This document shows, piece after piece, positions 1 through 9,102 of a DNA stretch of 64,000 bases. Numbering within the stretch: position 1 is the first letter of the stretch; each line of letters begins with the position of its first letter. A program made the translations under genes and the position numbers. A model generated the notes under the pieces. That model made no database searches, was not told the DNA's origin, and saw nothing but the letters and a program-made list of their open reading frames with translations. The stretch covers positions 1 to 64,000 of the forward strand of contig NZ_JAIMID010000006.1 of assembly GCF_019966535.1 (NCBI RefSeq), written 5' to 3'. The DNA is from Mesobacterium pallidum (lineage in GTDB: Bacteria > Pseudomonadota > Alphaproteobacteria > Rhodobacterales > Rhodobacteraceae).

Positions 1-2
1 GA

Positions 3-71
3 TACGACAGATGCCCGAAGGTCTTCCTCTCAGCCATCGCCCTCGCCGCAATCGTCATCTACTGGCTATGA
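3..71 (+). CDS. C-terminal end of an upstream gene (partial, membrane segment)
   Basis: An open frame enters from the left edge and stops with TGA at 69-71. It encodes about 22 residues, of which the last 14 or so are strongly hydrophobic (rich in Ala, Ile and Leu) and end in Tyr-Trp-Leu. This looks like the tail of a membrane protein or a small C-terminal anchor. The other two frames give Ser/Pro-rich sequence without protein-like character. Only the fragment is visible, so the family cannot be named, and the call rests on hydrophobicity alone. Confidence 0.3.
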   Translation, partial: YDRCPKVFLSAIALAAIVIYWL

Positions 72-183
72 GTCCTGACCCTAGGCAGGTCGTGGTGCAG
101 ACAAATGCAATGAGCAGAACGCGATCTTGGATGTCTGCATTTGTTCCGATACACCATTCCTGCCGAGTTCATTAAGACTGCTT

Positions 184-927
184 CTACCACCAAGTCCAAA
201 CTTCAAGACCGTTCTTATTAGCCTCCTTTTGCACTCTCCTCACTGTATCCATCCACTCTTGAATCAAAGTGCCGATATCATCCCAAGCTGTCGCGAAGGA
301 CGCCAACAGGGTCGGACTTGGCCCAAGCATCGGATCCAAAAATCGGTATGGCTGCCATTCACCATTTTCTCTTTGCAACAGAACTTTGGCGAGGAGGAAA
401 AAGTATGCGTCTGGCAGTTTCGCGTCGTCGTTCTTTTCATAGTACAAGTAACGGTCATTGCCCTGCTCAATCAGGTCGATGACGGAGTCGCTGTTGTCAA
501 CGAAAACAAGGTAGTTCAAGTCGGCTTCGAACGCCGTGATCCAATCTCCTATGATATCGTCGCTAGCCTCATGATGTCTTCGAAGTGGAATTCGCATCAT
601 GAAGTGTGCCGCCAGCGCACAATCACCGTACTCGATGTCGGATAACTCTCTGCCGAATTCATTTCTTGCGGCACCAGCCAATGTAAGTGCAACCGTCTGA
701 CCGGTAGCATGACCATATTTGGACAGCGCGCGCATAGCTCCGCGTTCGAACATGCCCTTCGGAAAAGACTTTTTTGCCGTATCCAAGATGGCATCACGCT
801 GAGTAGTTAGAAAAGGGGCAGCTTTCTTGACAACAAAGTTTGCATAGGGCGCTAGCTCTGGCTCAACTTCCCTTTTTCGGCCCTTACTAAAGAACATCCA
901 ACGGTCTCCCCGACATAACTCTTTCAT
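184..927 (-). CDS. hypothetical protein, low-GC orphan
   Basis: A 247-residue protein that I do not recognise. It has no signal peptide or membrane segment. A basic N-terminus (Lys-Gly-Arg-Lys-Arg) is followed by mixed helical sequence, an Asp-rich centre and a Trp-rich end (Val-Trp-Thr-Trp-Trp). Its base composition is near 50% G+C, well below the flanking transhydrogenase genes, and codon use is correspondingly unlike its neighbours, which suggests horizontal acquisition. It lies alone, tail to tail with the upstream fragment and in the same direction as pntB, but is separated from it by the pntB terminator. No function can be assigned. Confidence 0.7.
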   Translation of the reverse strand: MKELCRGDRWMFFSKGRKREVEPELAPYANFVVKKAAPFLTTQRDAILDTAKKSFPKGMFERGAMRALSKYGHATGQTVALTLAGAARNEFGRELSDIEYGDCALAAHFMMRIPLRRHHEASDDIIGDWITAFEADLNYLVFVDNSDSVIDLIEQGNDRYLYYEKNDDAKLPDAYFFLLAKVLLQRENGEWQPYRFLDPMLGPSPTLLASFATAWDDIGTLIQEWMDTVRRVQKEANKNGLEVWTWW

Positions 928-1045
928 TTAAACACGCTAAAGCTAGCAGGGAGAAGTAGGTTACCCCAAGGACGGAGGCAGTTCGAAGTGGACACATGCT
1001 GTACCATTGCAAAGCAATCTTCCGAGCACATCGCTCCCCCATGAA

Positions 1046-1073
1046 AAAGGGCGGCCCCGAGGGACCGCCCTTT
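1046..1073 (-). terminator. intrinsic terminator after pntB
   Basis: A GC-rich inverted repeat (AAAGGGCGG arm, CCGAGG loop region, CCGCCCTTT arm) lies 24 bases beyond the pntB stop. Read on the minus strand, the stem is followed by a run of T. This fits Rho-independent termination of pntAB and insulates the low-GC gene downstream. Confidence 0.75.
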
Positions 1074-1096
1074 CCTGTTTCGCGCAACCCGACAGA

Positions 1097-2530
1097 TCAG
1101 CTGATCTTGCCCAGCAGCTCTTCGAGGCTCTTCTTGGCGTCGCCGTAGAACATCCGCGTGTTCTCCTTGTAGAACAGCGGGTTCTCGATGCCCGAATAGC
1201 CTGTGCCCTGGCCGCGCTTCGACACGAAGACCTGCTTGGCCTTCCAGCATTCCAGCACCGGCATGCCGGCGATGGGGCTGTTCGGGTCTTCCTGCGCGGC
1301 CGGGTTCACGATGTCGTTCGAGCCGATGACGATGGCGACATCCGTCTCGGGGAAGTCGTCGTTGATCTCGTCCATCTCGAGCACGATGTCGTAGGGCACC
1401 TTGGCCTCGGCCAGCAGCACGTTCATGTGCCCGGGCAGGCGGCCGGCGACCGGGTGGATGGCGAACCGCACCTCTTTCCCCTTGGCGCGCAGGCGGCGGG
1501 TCAGTTCGGCCACGTTCTGCTGCGCCTGCGCCACGGCCATGCCGTAGCCGGGGATGATGATGATGCTGTCGGCCTCGTCCAGGGCGCTTGCCACGCCGTC
1601 GGCGTCGATCGCAACCTGCTCGCCCTCGACCTCCATCGCCGGGCCCGAGGTGCCGCCGAAGCCGCCCAGGATCACCGACACGAAGCTGCGGTTCATGGCC
1701 TTGCACATGATGTAGCTGAGGATCGCACCCGAAGAGCCGACCAGCGCGCCGACCACGATCAGCAGGTCGTTGCCGAGGCTGAAGCCGATGGCCGCCGCCG
1801 CCCAGCCCGAGTAGCTGTTCAGCATCGACACCACCACGGGCATGTCGGCGCCGCCGATGCCCATGATCAGGTGGTAGCCGATGAAGAGCGCCGCCAGCGT
1901 CATCAGGAACAGCGGGAAGAACCCGCCCGAGGCGAAGTACCAGACCAGGCAGACGACCGAGATCACCGCCGCGGCGATGTTCAGCATGTGCCCGCCCGGC
2001 AGTTTCTTCGCGGCCGAGCTGACCTTGCCCGCCAGCTTGCCATAGGCGATGACCGAGCCCGTGAACGTCACGGCCCCGATGAAGATGCCGAGGAACAGCT
2101 CGACCCGCAGGATGTTCTGCTCGACCCCCGACTTGTGGGCCAGCAGTTCGGCAAAGCCGTGCAGGTTCTCACGTTGCTCAGCCGTCATGGCCAGCACGTT
2201 GTTCAGCTCGAAATGCGCGTTGAAGCCGACGAAGACGGCGGCGAGGCCGACGAGGCTGTGCATCGCCGCGACCAGCTGTGGCATTTCCGTCATCTGAACG
2301 CGCTTGGCGACGACAAAGCCGATGGCCCCGCCGGCCGCGATCAGCAGCACCGACAGCAGCCACAGGCCCGAACCGGGGCCGATCAGCGTGGCAAAGACCG
2401 CAAGGCCCATGCCGACGATGCCGTACCACACGGCGCGCTTGGCGCTTTCCTGGCCCGAAAGCCCGCCCAGCGACAGGATGAAGAGGACCGCCGCGACCAC
2501 ATAGGCCGCCGTCGTGAATCCGAATTCCAT
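1097..2530 (-). CDS. pntB: NAD(P) transhydrogenase subunit beta
   Basis: The 477-residue beta subunit of the membrane-bound proton-translocating transhydrogenase, which transfers hydride from NADH to NADP+ using the proton gradient. The N-terminal two thirds is a multi-span hydrophobic domain (dII). The C-terminal domain (dIII, from about residue 300) is the NADP(H)-binding Rossmann unit with the [10 protein letters not shown] motif near residue 325 and the late G-Y-S and D-A-K-K-S segments. Length matches the family. The gene begins 14 bases after the pntA stop, so the two form one operon ended by the terminator at 1046-1073. It is a main NADPH source for biosynthesis and redox defence in this family. 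Confidence 0.97.
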   Translation of the reverse strand: MEFGFTTAAYVVAAVLFILSLGGLSGQESAKRAVWYGIVGMGLAVFATLIGPGSGLWLLSVLLIAAGGAIGFVVAKRVQMTEMPQLVAAMHSLVGLAAVFVGFNAHFELNNVLAMTAEQRENLHGFAELLAHKSGVEQNILRVELFLGIFIGAVTFTGSVIAYGKLAGKVSSAAKKLPGGHMLNIAAAVISVVCLVWYFASGGFFPLFLMTLAALFIGYHLIMGIGGADMPVVVSMLNSYSGWAAAAIGFSLGNDLLIVVGALVGSSGAILSYIMCKAMNRSFVSVILGGFGGTSGPAMEVEGEQVAIDADGVASALDEADSIIIIPGYGMAVAQAQQNVAELTRRLRAKGKEVRFAIHPVAGRLPGHMNVLLAEAKVPYDIVLEMDEINDDFPETDVAIVIGSNDIVNPAAQEDPNSPIAGMPVLECWKAKQVFVSKRGQGTGYSGIENPLFYKENTRMFYGDAKKSLEELLGKIS

Positions 2531-2544
2531 AATCCCCTACCCCC

Positions 2545-4119
2545 TTACGATTTCTGGAACATGGCGAGCATGCGCCGTGTCACGAGGAAGCCGCCGAAAA
2601 TGTTGATCCCGGCCATGAAGACCGACAGCGCGGCCAGCAGGATCACCAGGAACGACCCCGACCCGATCTGCATCAGAGCCCCGAGGATGATGATCGACGA
2701 GATGGCGTTGGTGACGGCCATCAGCGGCGTGTGCAGCGAGTGGCTGACGTTCCAGATCACCTGGAAGCCGACAAACACCGACAGAACGAAGACGATGAAG
2801 TGCTGCATGAAGCTGGCCGGCGCCACGAGGCCCACCGCCAGCAGCAGCGCACCGCCGACCGCGAGCAGGGTCACCTGGCTCTTGGTCTGCGCCTTGAACG
2901 CGGCGATTTCGTTCGCGCGCTTTTCTTCCGGCGTCAGCTCCTTGGGCGGCGGCGCCTTCTTCTGCGCCGCGATGGCGGCCACTTTCGGCGGCGGCGGCGG
3001 GAAGGTGATCTCGCCCTGGTAGGCGACCGTGGCCCCGCGGATCACGTCGTCTTCCATGTTGTGGTTGATCTGACCGTCCTTCTCGGGGGTCAGGTCGGTC
3101 ATCATGTGCCGGATGTTGGTGGCGTAAAGCGTCGAGGATTGCGCCGCCATCCGGCTGGGGAAGTCGGTGTAGCCGATGATCGTGACGCCGTTGTCGGTCA
3201 CGACCTTCTCGTCCATCTTGGTGCCTTCGACGTTGCCACCCTTTTCGGCGGCAAGGTCGACGATAACCGAACCGGGCTTCATCGCCGCGACCATGTCGGC
3301 CAGCCACAGTTTGGGCGCCTCGCGGTTCGGGATCAGTGCGGTGGTGATGACGATGTCGACCTCGGGGGCCAGTTCGCGGAACTTGGCCAGCTGCGCCTCG
3401 CGGAACTCAGGGCTCGAGACCGAGGCGTAACCGCCCGTGGCCGCGCCGTCCTGCTGTTCTTCCTCGAAATCGAGGTAGACGAATTCCGCGCCCATCGATT
3501 CGACCTGCTCGGCCACTTCGGGCCGCACGTCGAAGGCGTATGTGATCGCGCCCAGCGAGGTCGAGGTGCCGATGGCGGCAAGGCCCGCGACGCCCGCGCC
3601 GACGACCAGCACCTTGGCCGGGGGCACCTTGCCCGCCGCCGTGATCTGCCCGGTGAAGAAGCGGCCAAAGTTGTTGCCCGCCTCGATCACCGCGCGGTAG
3701 CCGGCGATATTGGCCATCGAGCTCAGCGCGTCCATCTTCTGCGCGCGGCTGATGCGCGGCACCATTTCCATGGCGATCACGTTGCCGCCCTTGGACTTGG
3801 CCAGCTCGAGCCCCTCGGCGTTGCCGCCCGGATTGAAGAACGTGATCAAGGTCTTGTCCCTGGTCATGCGCTTCAGCTCGGTGTCGGTCGGGATCCGCAC
3901 CTTGGCGATGATGTCGGCCTCTTTCCAAAGCGCGGCCGCCGTCTTGATCACGGTCACGCCGGCCTTTTCATAGGCGGCATCGTCGAAACCGGCCTTGGCG
4001 CCGGCCCCGGTTTCGATCAGGCACTCGTAGCCCAGTTTCTGCAGCTGGAGCGCGGAGTCCGGCGTCATCGCGACCCGGTTCTCGCCCTCCATCACCTCCT
4101 TGGGTGTTCCGATCTTCAC
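2545..4119 (-). CDS. pntA: NAD(P) transhydrogenase subunit alpha
   Basis: The alpha subunit. The N-terminal part resembles alanine dehydrogenase and holds the NAD(H) site (GAGVAGLAA near residue 170). After an Ala/Pro-rich linker with a run of five prolines comes a C-terminal membrane part of about four spans (residues ~410-524). The two parts are fused as in E. coli, not split into PntAA and PntAB as in Rhodospirillum rubrum. Two non-ATG starts compete: TTG at 4125 and GTG at 4119. The GGGGGA ribosome-binding sequence is 8-9 bases from the GTG but only about 2 from the TTG, so GTG (524 residues) is preferred. First gene of the pntAB operon. Confidence 0.95.
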   Translation of the reverse strand: MKIGTPKEVMEGENRVAMTPDSALQLQKLGYECLIETGAGAKAGFDDAAYEKAGVTVIKTAAALWKEADIIAKVRIPTDTELKRMTRDKTLITFFNPGGNAEGLELAKSKGGNVIAMEMVPRISRAQKMDALSSMANIAGYRAVIEAGNNFGRFFTGQITAAGKVPPAKVLVVGAGVAGLAAIGTSTSLGAITYAFDVRPEVAEQVESMGAEFVYLDFEEEQQDGAATGGYASVSSPEFREAQLAKFRELAPEVDIVITTALIPNREAPKLWLADMVAAMKPGSVIVDLAAEKGGNVEGTKMDEKVVTDNGVTIIGYTDFPSRMAAQSSTLYATNIRHMMTDLTPEKDGQINHNMEDDVIRGATVAYQGEITFPPPPPKVAAIAAQKKAPPPKELTPEEKRANEIAAFKAQTKSQVTLLAVGGALLLAVGLVAPASFMQHFIVFVLSVFVGFQVIWNVSHSLHTPLMAVTNAISSIIILGALMQIGSGSFLVILLAALSVFMAGINIFGGFLVTRRMLAMFQKS

Positions 4120-4188
4120 GTCCAAAGTCCCCCTTCATGACATGGTTCGCTCACCCTCCGCGCAACGGAGGGGGAAATTCACTAAGCC

Positions 4189-4216
4189 TTAATACCTGCC
4201 CCGGTCAAAGACGCAA
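4189..4216 (-). promoter_or_regulatory. candidate sigma-70-type promoter for pntAB
   Basis: On the minus strand TTGCGT (4216-4211) and TATTAA (4194-4189) are separated by 16 bases and lie about 70 bases upstream of the pntA start, in a patch noticeably richer in A+T than its surroundings. Spacing is acceptable and the hexamers are near consensus. There is no supporting operator, so this is a by-eye prediction only. Confidence 0.3.
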
Positions 4217-4294
4217 GAATAGCCGCCATATAGTCACGCAATAATATTTCGCGACCGTGGCACAGCGGCACAACAAAGCATCCAGCCGGGCGAA

Positions 4295-4747
4295 TCACAC
4301 CCAGCGGCGGGTTTTTTGCGCGTAGCGGGCAAAATCGGCGCGGAACTTGCGGCGCAGCCGGTCCTCTTCGGGAATGACGAAGCGGCGTTCGAGCGTCCAG
4401 AGCAGGATCGGCACCAGAGGCAGCGAGAGAATCGCGTCCCAGGTCAGGATGAACCCCAGCAGGATCAGCACGTCGCCGGCGTAGATCGGGTTGCGCGTGC
4501 GGCTGAAGATGCCCGTGGTGACAAGGCGGTCGGCCTCGAGATGCGGGATCACCGTGGTCCGTTGGCGCCGCATCTCATAGACCGCCAGAGCCATCAGCAG
4601 CAGCCCCGCGCCCACCAGCAGCCCGCCGACGAGGTCCGGCAACACCTCGCCCAGGCTCAGCCCCAGCGGCAGGGCCTGCGCCTGCAACCAGGCGATCGCG
4701 AGGAAGGCGATCAGCCAGACGGGTGGGATGTCGATCCATTTCAGCAC
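4295..4747 (-). CDS. isoprenylcysteine/phospholipid methyltransferase-like membrane protein
   Basis: A 150-residue integral membrane protein with four or five hydrophobic spans. The C-terminal half carries the family signature: R-N-P-I-Y-A-G near residue 90, an E-E pair and a F-x2-Y-x4-R-R-W tail. This pattern defines the ICMT/PEMT-type methyltransferases that use S-adenosylmethionine at the membrane; the substrate cannot be deduced. The GTG start at 4747 is chosen because AAGGAG lies 7 bases upstream; a TTG at 4765 would overlap that site. It is divergent from the SDR gene. Confidence 0.75.
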   Translation of the reverse strand: MLKWIDIPPVWLIAFLAIAWLQAQALPLGLSLGEVLPDLVGGLLVGAGLLLMALAVYEMRRQRTTVIPHLEADRLVTTGIFSRTRNPIYAGDVLILLGFILTWDAILSLPLVPILLWTLERRFVIPEEDRLRRKFRADFARYAQKTRRWV

Positions 4748-4867
4748 GGACGGGCTCCTTGGCAAGTGGCAGGAATTTCGCCTCTCGGAACAAGTCGGGC
4801 AAGCCCCTGCGTCACTCTTGCGCGGACCTCTGCCGTGGCTAGGCTGGCCGGGATAGAGGGAGGATCA

Positions 4868-5620
4868 ATGATGCTGACAGGGAAACACGCGATCGTCACG
4901 GGCGGCGGCACCGGGATCGGCCTGGCCATCGCGCGCGAGCTGGCGCGGGCAGGGGCGCAGGTGACGATCACGGGGCGGCGGCTCGAGGTGCTGGAAGAGG
5001 TGGCCGAGGAAAACATGCACCCGATGGTCATGGACGTGACCAACGAGGACGAGGTCGTGCGCGTCACCGCCGAGGCGGTCGCGGCCCGTGGCCCGATCCA
5101 GATCTGCGTCGCCAATGCGGGCATCGCCGAGGGCCGGGCCCTGCACAAGACCGAGATGGAGTTCTGGCGCAAGGTCATGGCCACCAACCTCGACGGGGTC
5201 TTCCTGACGCTGCGGGAATCGATGAAGTCGATGGCGACGACCGACTGGGGCCGGGTCATCGTGATATCGTCCATCGCCGGGGTGCGCGGGCTCAAGGGCG
5301 CGGGCGCCTATTCGGCCAGCAAACACGCCGTCATCGGGTTGATGCGGTCGCTCAGCGAGGATTTCATCGGCGGACCGATCACCTTCAACGCGATCTGTCC
5401 CGGCTATGTCGACACGCCCATCGTCACCCACAACACCGACCTGATCGCCCAGCGCGCCGGGATCAGCGAAGACGAGGCGCTGGCCGTCATGGTCAAGTCG
5501 AACCGCCACAAGCGCCTGATCGCGGCCGAGGAAATCGGGTCAGCCGCGCTTTGGCTCTGTTCGGACGGGGCGCAAAGCTACAATGGCCAGACCATGATGA
5601 TTTCGGGCGGGCACATCTAG
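4868..5620 (+). CDS. SDR-family NAD(P)-dependent oxidoreductase
   Basis: A classical short-chain dehydrogenase of 250 residues. The nucleotide-binding glycine motif is T-G-G-G-T-G-I-G at 11-18, N-A-G at 83-85, and the catalytic Ser135, Tyr148 and Lys152 (Y-S-A-S-K) are all present, with the P-G-Y-V-D-T-P segment after beta-6. Arg37-Arg38 at the end of beta-2 favours NADP(H). The overall pattern resembles 3-hydroxybutyrate or 3-oxoacyl reductase-like SDRs, but the substrate is unknown. GAGG lies 4 bases before the ATG. Its stop overlaps the stop of the convergent TetR gene, and together with iorAB this suggests a shared catabolic task. Confidence 0.88.
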   Translation: MMLTGKHAIVTGGGTGIGLAIARELARAGAQVTITGRRLEVLEEVAEENMHPMVMDVTNEDEVVRVTAEAVAARGPIQICVANAGIAEGRALHKTEMEFWRKVMATNLDGVFLTLRESMKSMATTDWGRVIVISSIAGVRGLKGAGAYSASKHAVIGLMRSLSEDFIGGPITFNAICPGYVDTPIVTHNTDLIAQRAGISEDEALAVMVKSNRHKRLIAAEEIGSAALWLCSDGAQSYNGQTMMISGGHI

Positions 5621-6222
5621 CCCTTCGGCGCCAGCCCCCGGGCGAACAGCAGCGCGAGGCGGCGCATCGCCGCCAGCGCATCCGCGTAAGCAACGCCCGG
5701 CCGCTTCTGCGCATGCAGCGCATCCAGCATGGTGCGGGCACAGGCCAGCGGGTCGCCGACCGCCTCGGCATCCGCCTTGCCGTCCGCCACCATGCGTGCC
5801 AGCCAGTCGCCCATCATGACGGCCATGGCGGCCTTGCCGTCCTCGACCACGTCGGCGGCCGAGGACGCCTTTTCGTCGATGAACTCGTCGCCATGCGGGG
5901 AGGACAGCAGCGCCTCCATGATCTCCCCGCCCTGCGCCTCGAAGGCGCGGGTAAAGGCCGTCTCGAGATCCGGCGCGCCCTCGAGCGCCGCCCGCAGCCC
6001 CGCCACCGCCATCTCGAAATAGACCGTGAGGATCGACCGGAAGATGTCCTGCTTGTTGCGGTAATACTGGTACAGCGCCGCCCGGCTCATCCCCGCGCCG
6101 CGGGCGATATCCTCCATCGACACGCGCTTGTAGCCGTAGAGGCGGAACGCCTCGAAGGCCGCGAGCAGGATGGTCGCCTGCCGCGGTTCGATCTGAAAGT
6201 TATCCGGGAACGTAATCTCCAT
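5617..6222 (-). CDS. TetR/AcrR-family transcriptional regulator
   Basis: A 201-residue TetR-type repressor. The helix-turn-helix occupies about residues 35-60 (S-M-E-D-I-A-R-G-A-G-M-S followed by Y-Q-Y-Y-R-N-K). The rest is the variable helical ligand-binding domain with an Ala/Met-rich pocket. It diverges from iorA across a 121-bp region that contains two inverted repeats, so autoregulation and control of iorAB are likely. The C-terminal stop (TAG) overlaps the SDR stop through a shared CTAG. The inducer is unknown; an aromatic or N-heterocyclic compound would fit the oxidoreductase neighbour. Confidence 0.9.
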   Translation of the reverse strand: MEITFPDNFQIEPRQATILLAAFEAFRLYGYKRVSMEDIARGAGMSRAALYQYYRNKQDIFRSILTVYFEMAVAGLRAALEGAPDLETAFTRAFEAQGGEIMEALLSSPHGDEFIDEKASSAADVVEDGKAAMAVMMGDWLARMVADGKADAEAVGDPLACARTMLDALHAQKRPGVAYADALAAMRRLALLFARGLAPKG

Positions 6223-6234
6223 GAAACGATCTGC

Positions 6235-6258
6235 TGACAGATTGGTCGAAACCTGTCA
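6235..6258. promoter_or_regulatory. candidate TetR operator 1
   Basis: Inverted repeat TGACAG-N12-CTGTCA, 12 bases upstream of the TetR start codon and within the divergent tetR/iorA promoter region. The half-sites are the same as in the second repeat 17 bases away, which supports a real regulatory pair. The placement would block TetR transcription. Confidence 0.55.
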
Positions 6259-6275
6259 ATTCAGCAGTTGACGGC

Positions 6276-6301
6276 CTGACATTTTTTGCTCATTTTGTCA
6301 G
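6276..6301. promoter_or_regulatory. candidate TetR operator 2
   Basis: Inverted repeat CTGACA-N14-TGTCAG, 42 bases upstream of the iorA start. It overlaps a possible TTGACG -35 element at 6268-6273. Same half-site as operator 1 with slightly wider spacing. Binding here would repress iorAB. Confidence 0.5.
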
Positions 6302-6343
6302 AAGCCAAAGCACAGCCAGGACGCGAACAGGGAGAACACCCCA

Positions 6344-6808
6344 ATGGCCACCACGCTCACCATCAACGGCACGTCGCATGACGTGGACCTGCCGGGCGAG
6401 GTCCCGCTGCTGTGGGTCCTGCGCGACGGGCTGAACATGACCGGAACGAAATTCGGCTGCGGTGTCGCGGCCTGCGGCGCCTGCACCGTTCATATCGACG
6501 GAGAGGCGGTGCGGTCGTGCCAGGTCGCGCTCGAGGATGTCTGGGGCGAGGTCACGACGATCGAGGGGCTGGGCACGCCCGAGCGCCTCGGCCGGTTGCA
6601 GGCCGCCTGGATCGAACACCAGGTGGCGCAATGCGGCTATTGCCAGTCGGGCCAGATTATGCAGGCCGCCGCCCTGCTGGCCGAAACGCCGCAGCCCACG
6701 GATGCCGAGATCGACGAAGCCATGCAGGGCAACCTTTGCCGCTGCGGCACCTACCCCCGGATCCGCGCCGCCATCCGCGCGGCCGCCGGCATGAGCCAGG
6801 AGGGCTGA
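6344..6808 (+). CDS. iorA: [2Fe-2S] subunit of a molybdenum hydroxylase (isoquinoline 1-oxidoreductase alpha-like)
   Basis: A 154-residue electron-transfer subunit of the xanthine oxidase superfamily. The plant-ferredoxin-type cluster is bound by Cys39, Cys44, Cys47 and Cys59, and the second helical-domain cluster by Cys97, Cys100, Cys132 and Cys134 (C-G-x-C and C-R-C-G motifs). It passes electrons from the molybdopterin subunit to an acceptor. iorB starts 2 bases after its stop, so the two are cotranscribed. There is no FAD subunit here, which matches the Ior/aldehyde-dehydrogenase type that donates to cytochromes or other external acceptors. The exact substrate is uncertain. Confidence 0.9.
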   Translation: MATTLTINGTSHDVDLPGEVPLLWVLRDGLNMTGTKFGCGVAACGACTVHIDGEAVRSCQVALEDVWGEVTTIEGLGTPERLGRLQAAWIEHQVAQCGYCQSGQIMQAAALLAETPQPTDAEIDEAMQGNLCRCGTYPRIRAAIRAAAGMSQEG

Positions 6809-6810
6809 CC

Positions 6811-9051
6811 ATGGCTTCCATCGGAAAGATCGCCCGCCGCACCTTCCTTTTCGGCACCGCCGCCATCGCCGGGGGCGCCGCCTTTGGCGCCTGGTACGTC
6901 AGCCGCCCCGCGCCGATGCCGCTGACCTCGGCCCCCGGGCGCACCGCGCTGAACCCCTGGATCATCATCGACGAAACCGGGGTGACGGTCGTCGCCGCCC
7001 GGGCCGAGATGGGCCAGGGCGTCTATTCGACCCTCGCCGCCATGGCCGCCGAAGAGCTGGACGTCGCGTGGGACCAGGTCCGCGTGATCCACGGCCCGCC
7101 GGCGCAGGCCTATTTCAACGGCGCCATGGGTGGGGCGGCCATCCCGACGCCCGAATACCAGCAAAGCGCCTTCCAGCACAGGATCGGCGACTGGCTCGAG
7201 GTGATCCCCAAAGTGTTCTCGATGCAGATCACCGGCGGATCGACCTCGACCCGCGACGGGTTCGACAAGCTGCGCCTGGCCGGCGCCACCGCGCGTGAGG
7301 CGATGAAGGAGGTCGCGGCGGACCGCCTCGGCCTGCGCCGGTCGCAGCTGCGCACCGAAGGCGGGCAGGTCATCGCGCCCGACGGCACCACGCTGGCTTA
7401 CGCCGAACTGGCCGAGGCCGCGGCGGGCGTCGAGCTGGGCGAGGTGCCGCTGCGGCCCCGGTCCGAGTGGACGCTGCTCGGCAAGACGCTACCCCGCCTC
7501 GACATGCCCGCGAAATGCACCGGCACGGCCACCTTCGGCATCGACGTGCGCCCCGAGGGGCTGCGCTTTGCCGCGCTGCGCCGAAATCCGAACCTTGGCG
7601 CCGGGATGCGCGGCTTTGACGCCAGCGCGGCCAAGGGCATGGCCGGGGTCGAGCATGTCGTGGAACTGCCCGATGGCGTGGCCGTCGTGGCGACCAACAC
7701 CTGGCTTGCCCAGCAGGCGGTGAACGCCATCGAGGTGGACTGGGAGCCTGCGCCCTACCCCGAGACCACCGAGGCCATCTTCGAGGCGATCGAGGCGGCC
7801 TTCGACACCGACCCCAACTCCACCATGCGCGATGACGGCGACGTGACCGCCCTGCCCGCCGGCGCGCAGGTGATCGAGGCCAGCTACCGCACGCCCTACC
7901 TCGCCCATGCGACGATGGAGCCGATGAACGCCACCGTGCTTTTCACCGGCGACGCGCTCGAGATCTGGGCCGGCAACCAGGGGCCCGTCATCGCCCGCGA
8001 CCGCGCGGCCGAGGCAGTGGGGCTGGACCCCGAGGCGGTCACCTTCCACACCACGCTGATGGGCGGCGGCTTTGGCCGGCGGGGCGAGTTCGACTACGTG
8101 CTGCAAGCCACGCATGTCGCCAAGGCGGTGCCGAACGTGCCGATCCAGCTGAGCTGGAGCCGCGAGGAAGACATGAGCCACGACTTCTACCGCCCCGCGG
8201 CGCTGACCCGCTGGCGCGGGGCCGTGGCCGATGGCGGCGCTGTGATGCTCGACGGCCAGATCGCCGGGCAATCCTGCTCGCAGCAGGCGATTACCCGCTG
8301 GATGGGCTTTGCCCCCGGCGGGCCTGACAAGACCCATGTCGAAGGCGCCTCGGACCAGCCCTACGGCGTGCCGGCCTACCGGGTCCGCGGCCATATCGCC
8401 GACCTCGCGGTGCCGATCGGCTTCTGGCGCTCGGTCGGGGCCAGCGGCAATGCCTTCGGTCTGGAATGCTTCATGGACGAGATGGCCCATGCGGCGGGCA
8501 CCGATCCCATCGACTTCCGCCTGGCGCTGATGCGCGGCGAACACGCGCCCTCGGCCGCGGTGGTCGAGGCGGTGCGCGACATGTCCGGCTGGACCGGCCG
8601 GACGCCCGACGGCGTGGGGCGCGGCATGGCGTTTTCCATGAGCTTCGGCACCCCGGTGGCCGAGGTGATCGAGGTGGTTCAGGAAGACGCGGGCATCCGC
8701 ATCGCCCGCGCCTGGATCGCGGCGGATGTGGGCGTGGCGCTCGACCCCGGCAACCTCGAGGCGCAGCTGGTCGGCGGCATGATCTACGGCCTGTCGGCGG
8801 CGGTGCAGGGCCAGATCACCTTTGCCGGCGGCGCGGTCGAACAGCAGCAGTTCTACGATTACGACGGGCTCAGGATGCACAACACGCCGGCCTTCGAGGT
8901 GCAGGTGCTGGAAAACCTCGGCCACATCTCGGGCGTGGGCGAGCCGGGCACGCCGCCCGCCGCGCCGGCGCTGGCGAATGCGCTTTTCGATCTCACCGGA
9001 CGGCGGGCGCGGAGCCTGCCTCTCAACACGGAGTTCGACCTGCTGGTGTAA
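6811..9051 (+). CDS. iorB: molybdopterin subunit of an Ior-type hydroxylase, Tat-exported
   Basis: A 746-residue large subunit that binds molybdopterin cytosine dinucleotide. The N-terminus has a twin-arginine signal (A-R-R-T-F-L-F at about 8-14) followed by a hydrophobic Ala/Gly stretch, so the holoenzyme is probably exported folded to the periplasm. Family landmarks include G-Q-G-V-Y near residue 70, M-E-P-M-N-A, the G-G-G-F-G-R-R loop near 420 and the C-terminal G-V-G-E-P-G-T-P with the catalytic glutamate. It begins 2 bases after iorA. Known relatives oxidise N-heteroaromatics or aldehydes; the nearby SDR and TetR support an aromatic or aldehyde catabolic role, but the substrate is inference. 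Confidence 0.9.
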   Translation: MASIGKIARRTFLFGTAAIAGGAAFGAWYVSRPAPMPLTSAPGRTALNPWIIIDETGVTVVAARAEMGQGVYSTLAAMAAEELDVAWDQVRVIHGPPAQAYFNGAMGGAAIPTPEYQQSAFQHRIGDWLEVIPKVFSMQITGGSTSTRDGFDKLRLAGATAREAMKEVAADRLGLRRSQLRTEGGQVIAPDGTTLAYAELAEAAAGVELGEVPLRPRSEWTLLGKTLPRLDMPAKCTGTATFGIDVRPEGLRFAALRRNPNLGAGMRGFDASAAKGMAGVEHVVELPDGVAVVATNTWLAQQAVNAIEVDWEPAPYPETTEAIFEAIEAAFDTDPNSTMRDDGDVTALPAGAQVIEASYRTPYLAHATMEPMNATVLFTGDALEIWAGNQGPVIARDRAAEAVGLDPEAVTFHTTLMGGGFGRRGEFDYVLQATHVAKAVPNVPIQLSWSREEDMSHDFYRPAALTRWRGAVADGGAVMLDGQIAGQSCSQQAITRWMGFAPGGPDKTHVEGASDQPYGVPAYRVRGHIADLAVPIGFWRSVGASGNAFGLECFMDEMAHAAGTDPIDFRLALMRGEHAPSAAVVEAVRDMSGWTGRTPDGVGRGMAFSMSFGTPVAEVIEVVQEDAGIRIARAWIAADVGVALDPGNLEAQLVGGMIYGLSAAVQGQITFAGGAVEQQQFYDYDGLRMHNTPAFEVQVLENLGHISGVGEPGTPPAAPALANALFDLTGRRARSLPLNTEFDLLV

Positions 9052-9062
9052 CCCGGACCCAG

Positions 9063-9086
9063 AAAATTCTTCTGACGAAGAATTTT
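9063..9086 (+). terminator. hairpin after iorB
   Basis: A perfect 10-bp stem, AAAATTCTTC / GAAGAATTTT, around the loop TGAC, 12 bases after the iorB stop. It ends in TTTT and so can act as a terminator for iorAB. Its core TTCTGACGAA is the reverse complement of the core in the next hairpin. Confidence 0.6.
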
Positions 9087-9102
9087 CGGCCGCCCCGCCG
9101 CT

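Noticed and set aside
4316-4867. Plus-strand extension of the SDR frame by 184 codons
   Set aside because: The extension is Gln/Arg-rich antisense of the methyltransferase-like gene; the SDR fold and ribosome-binding site begin at 4868.
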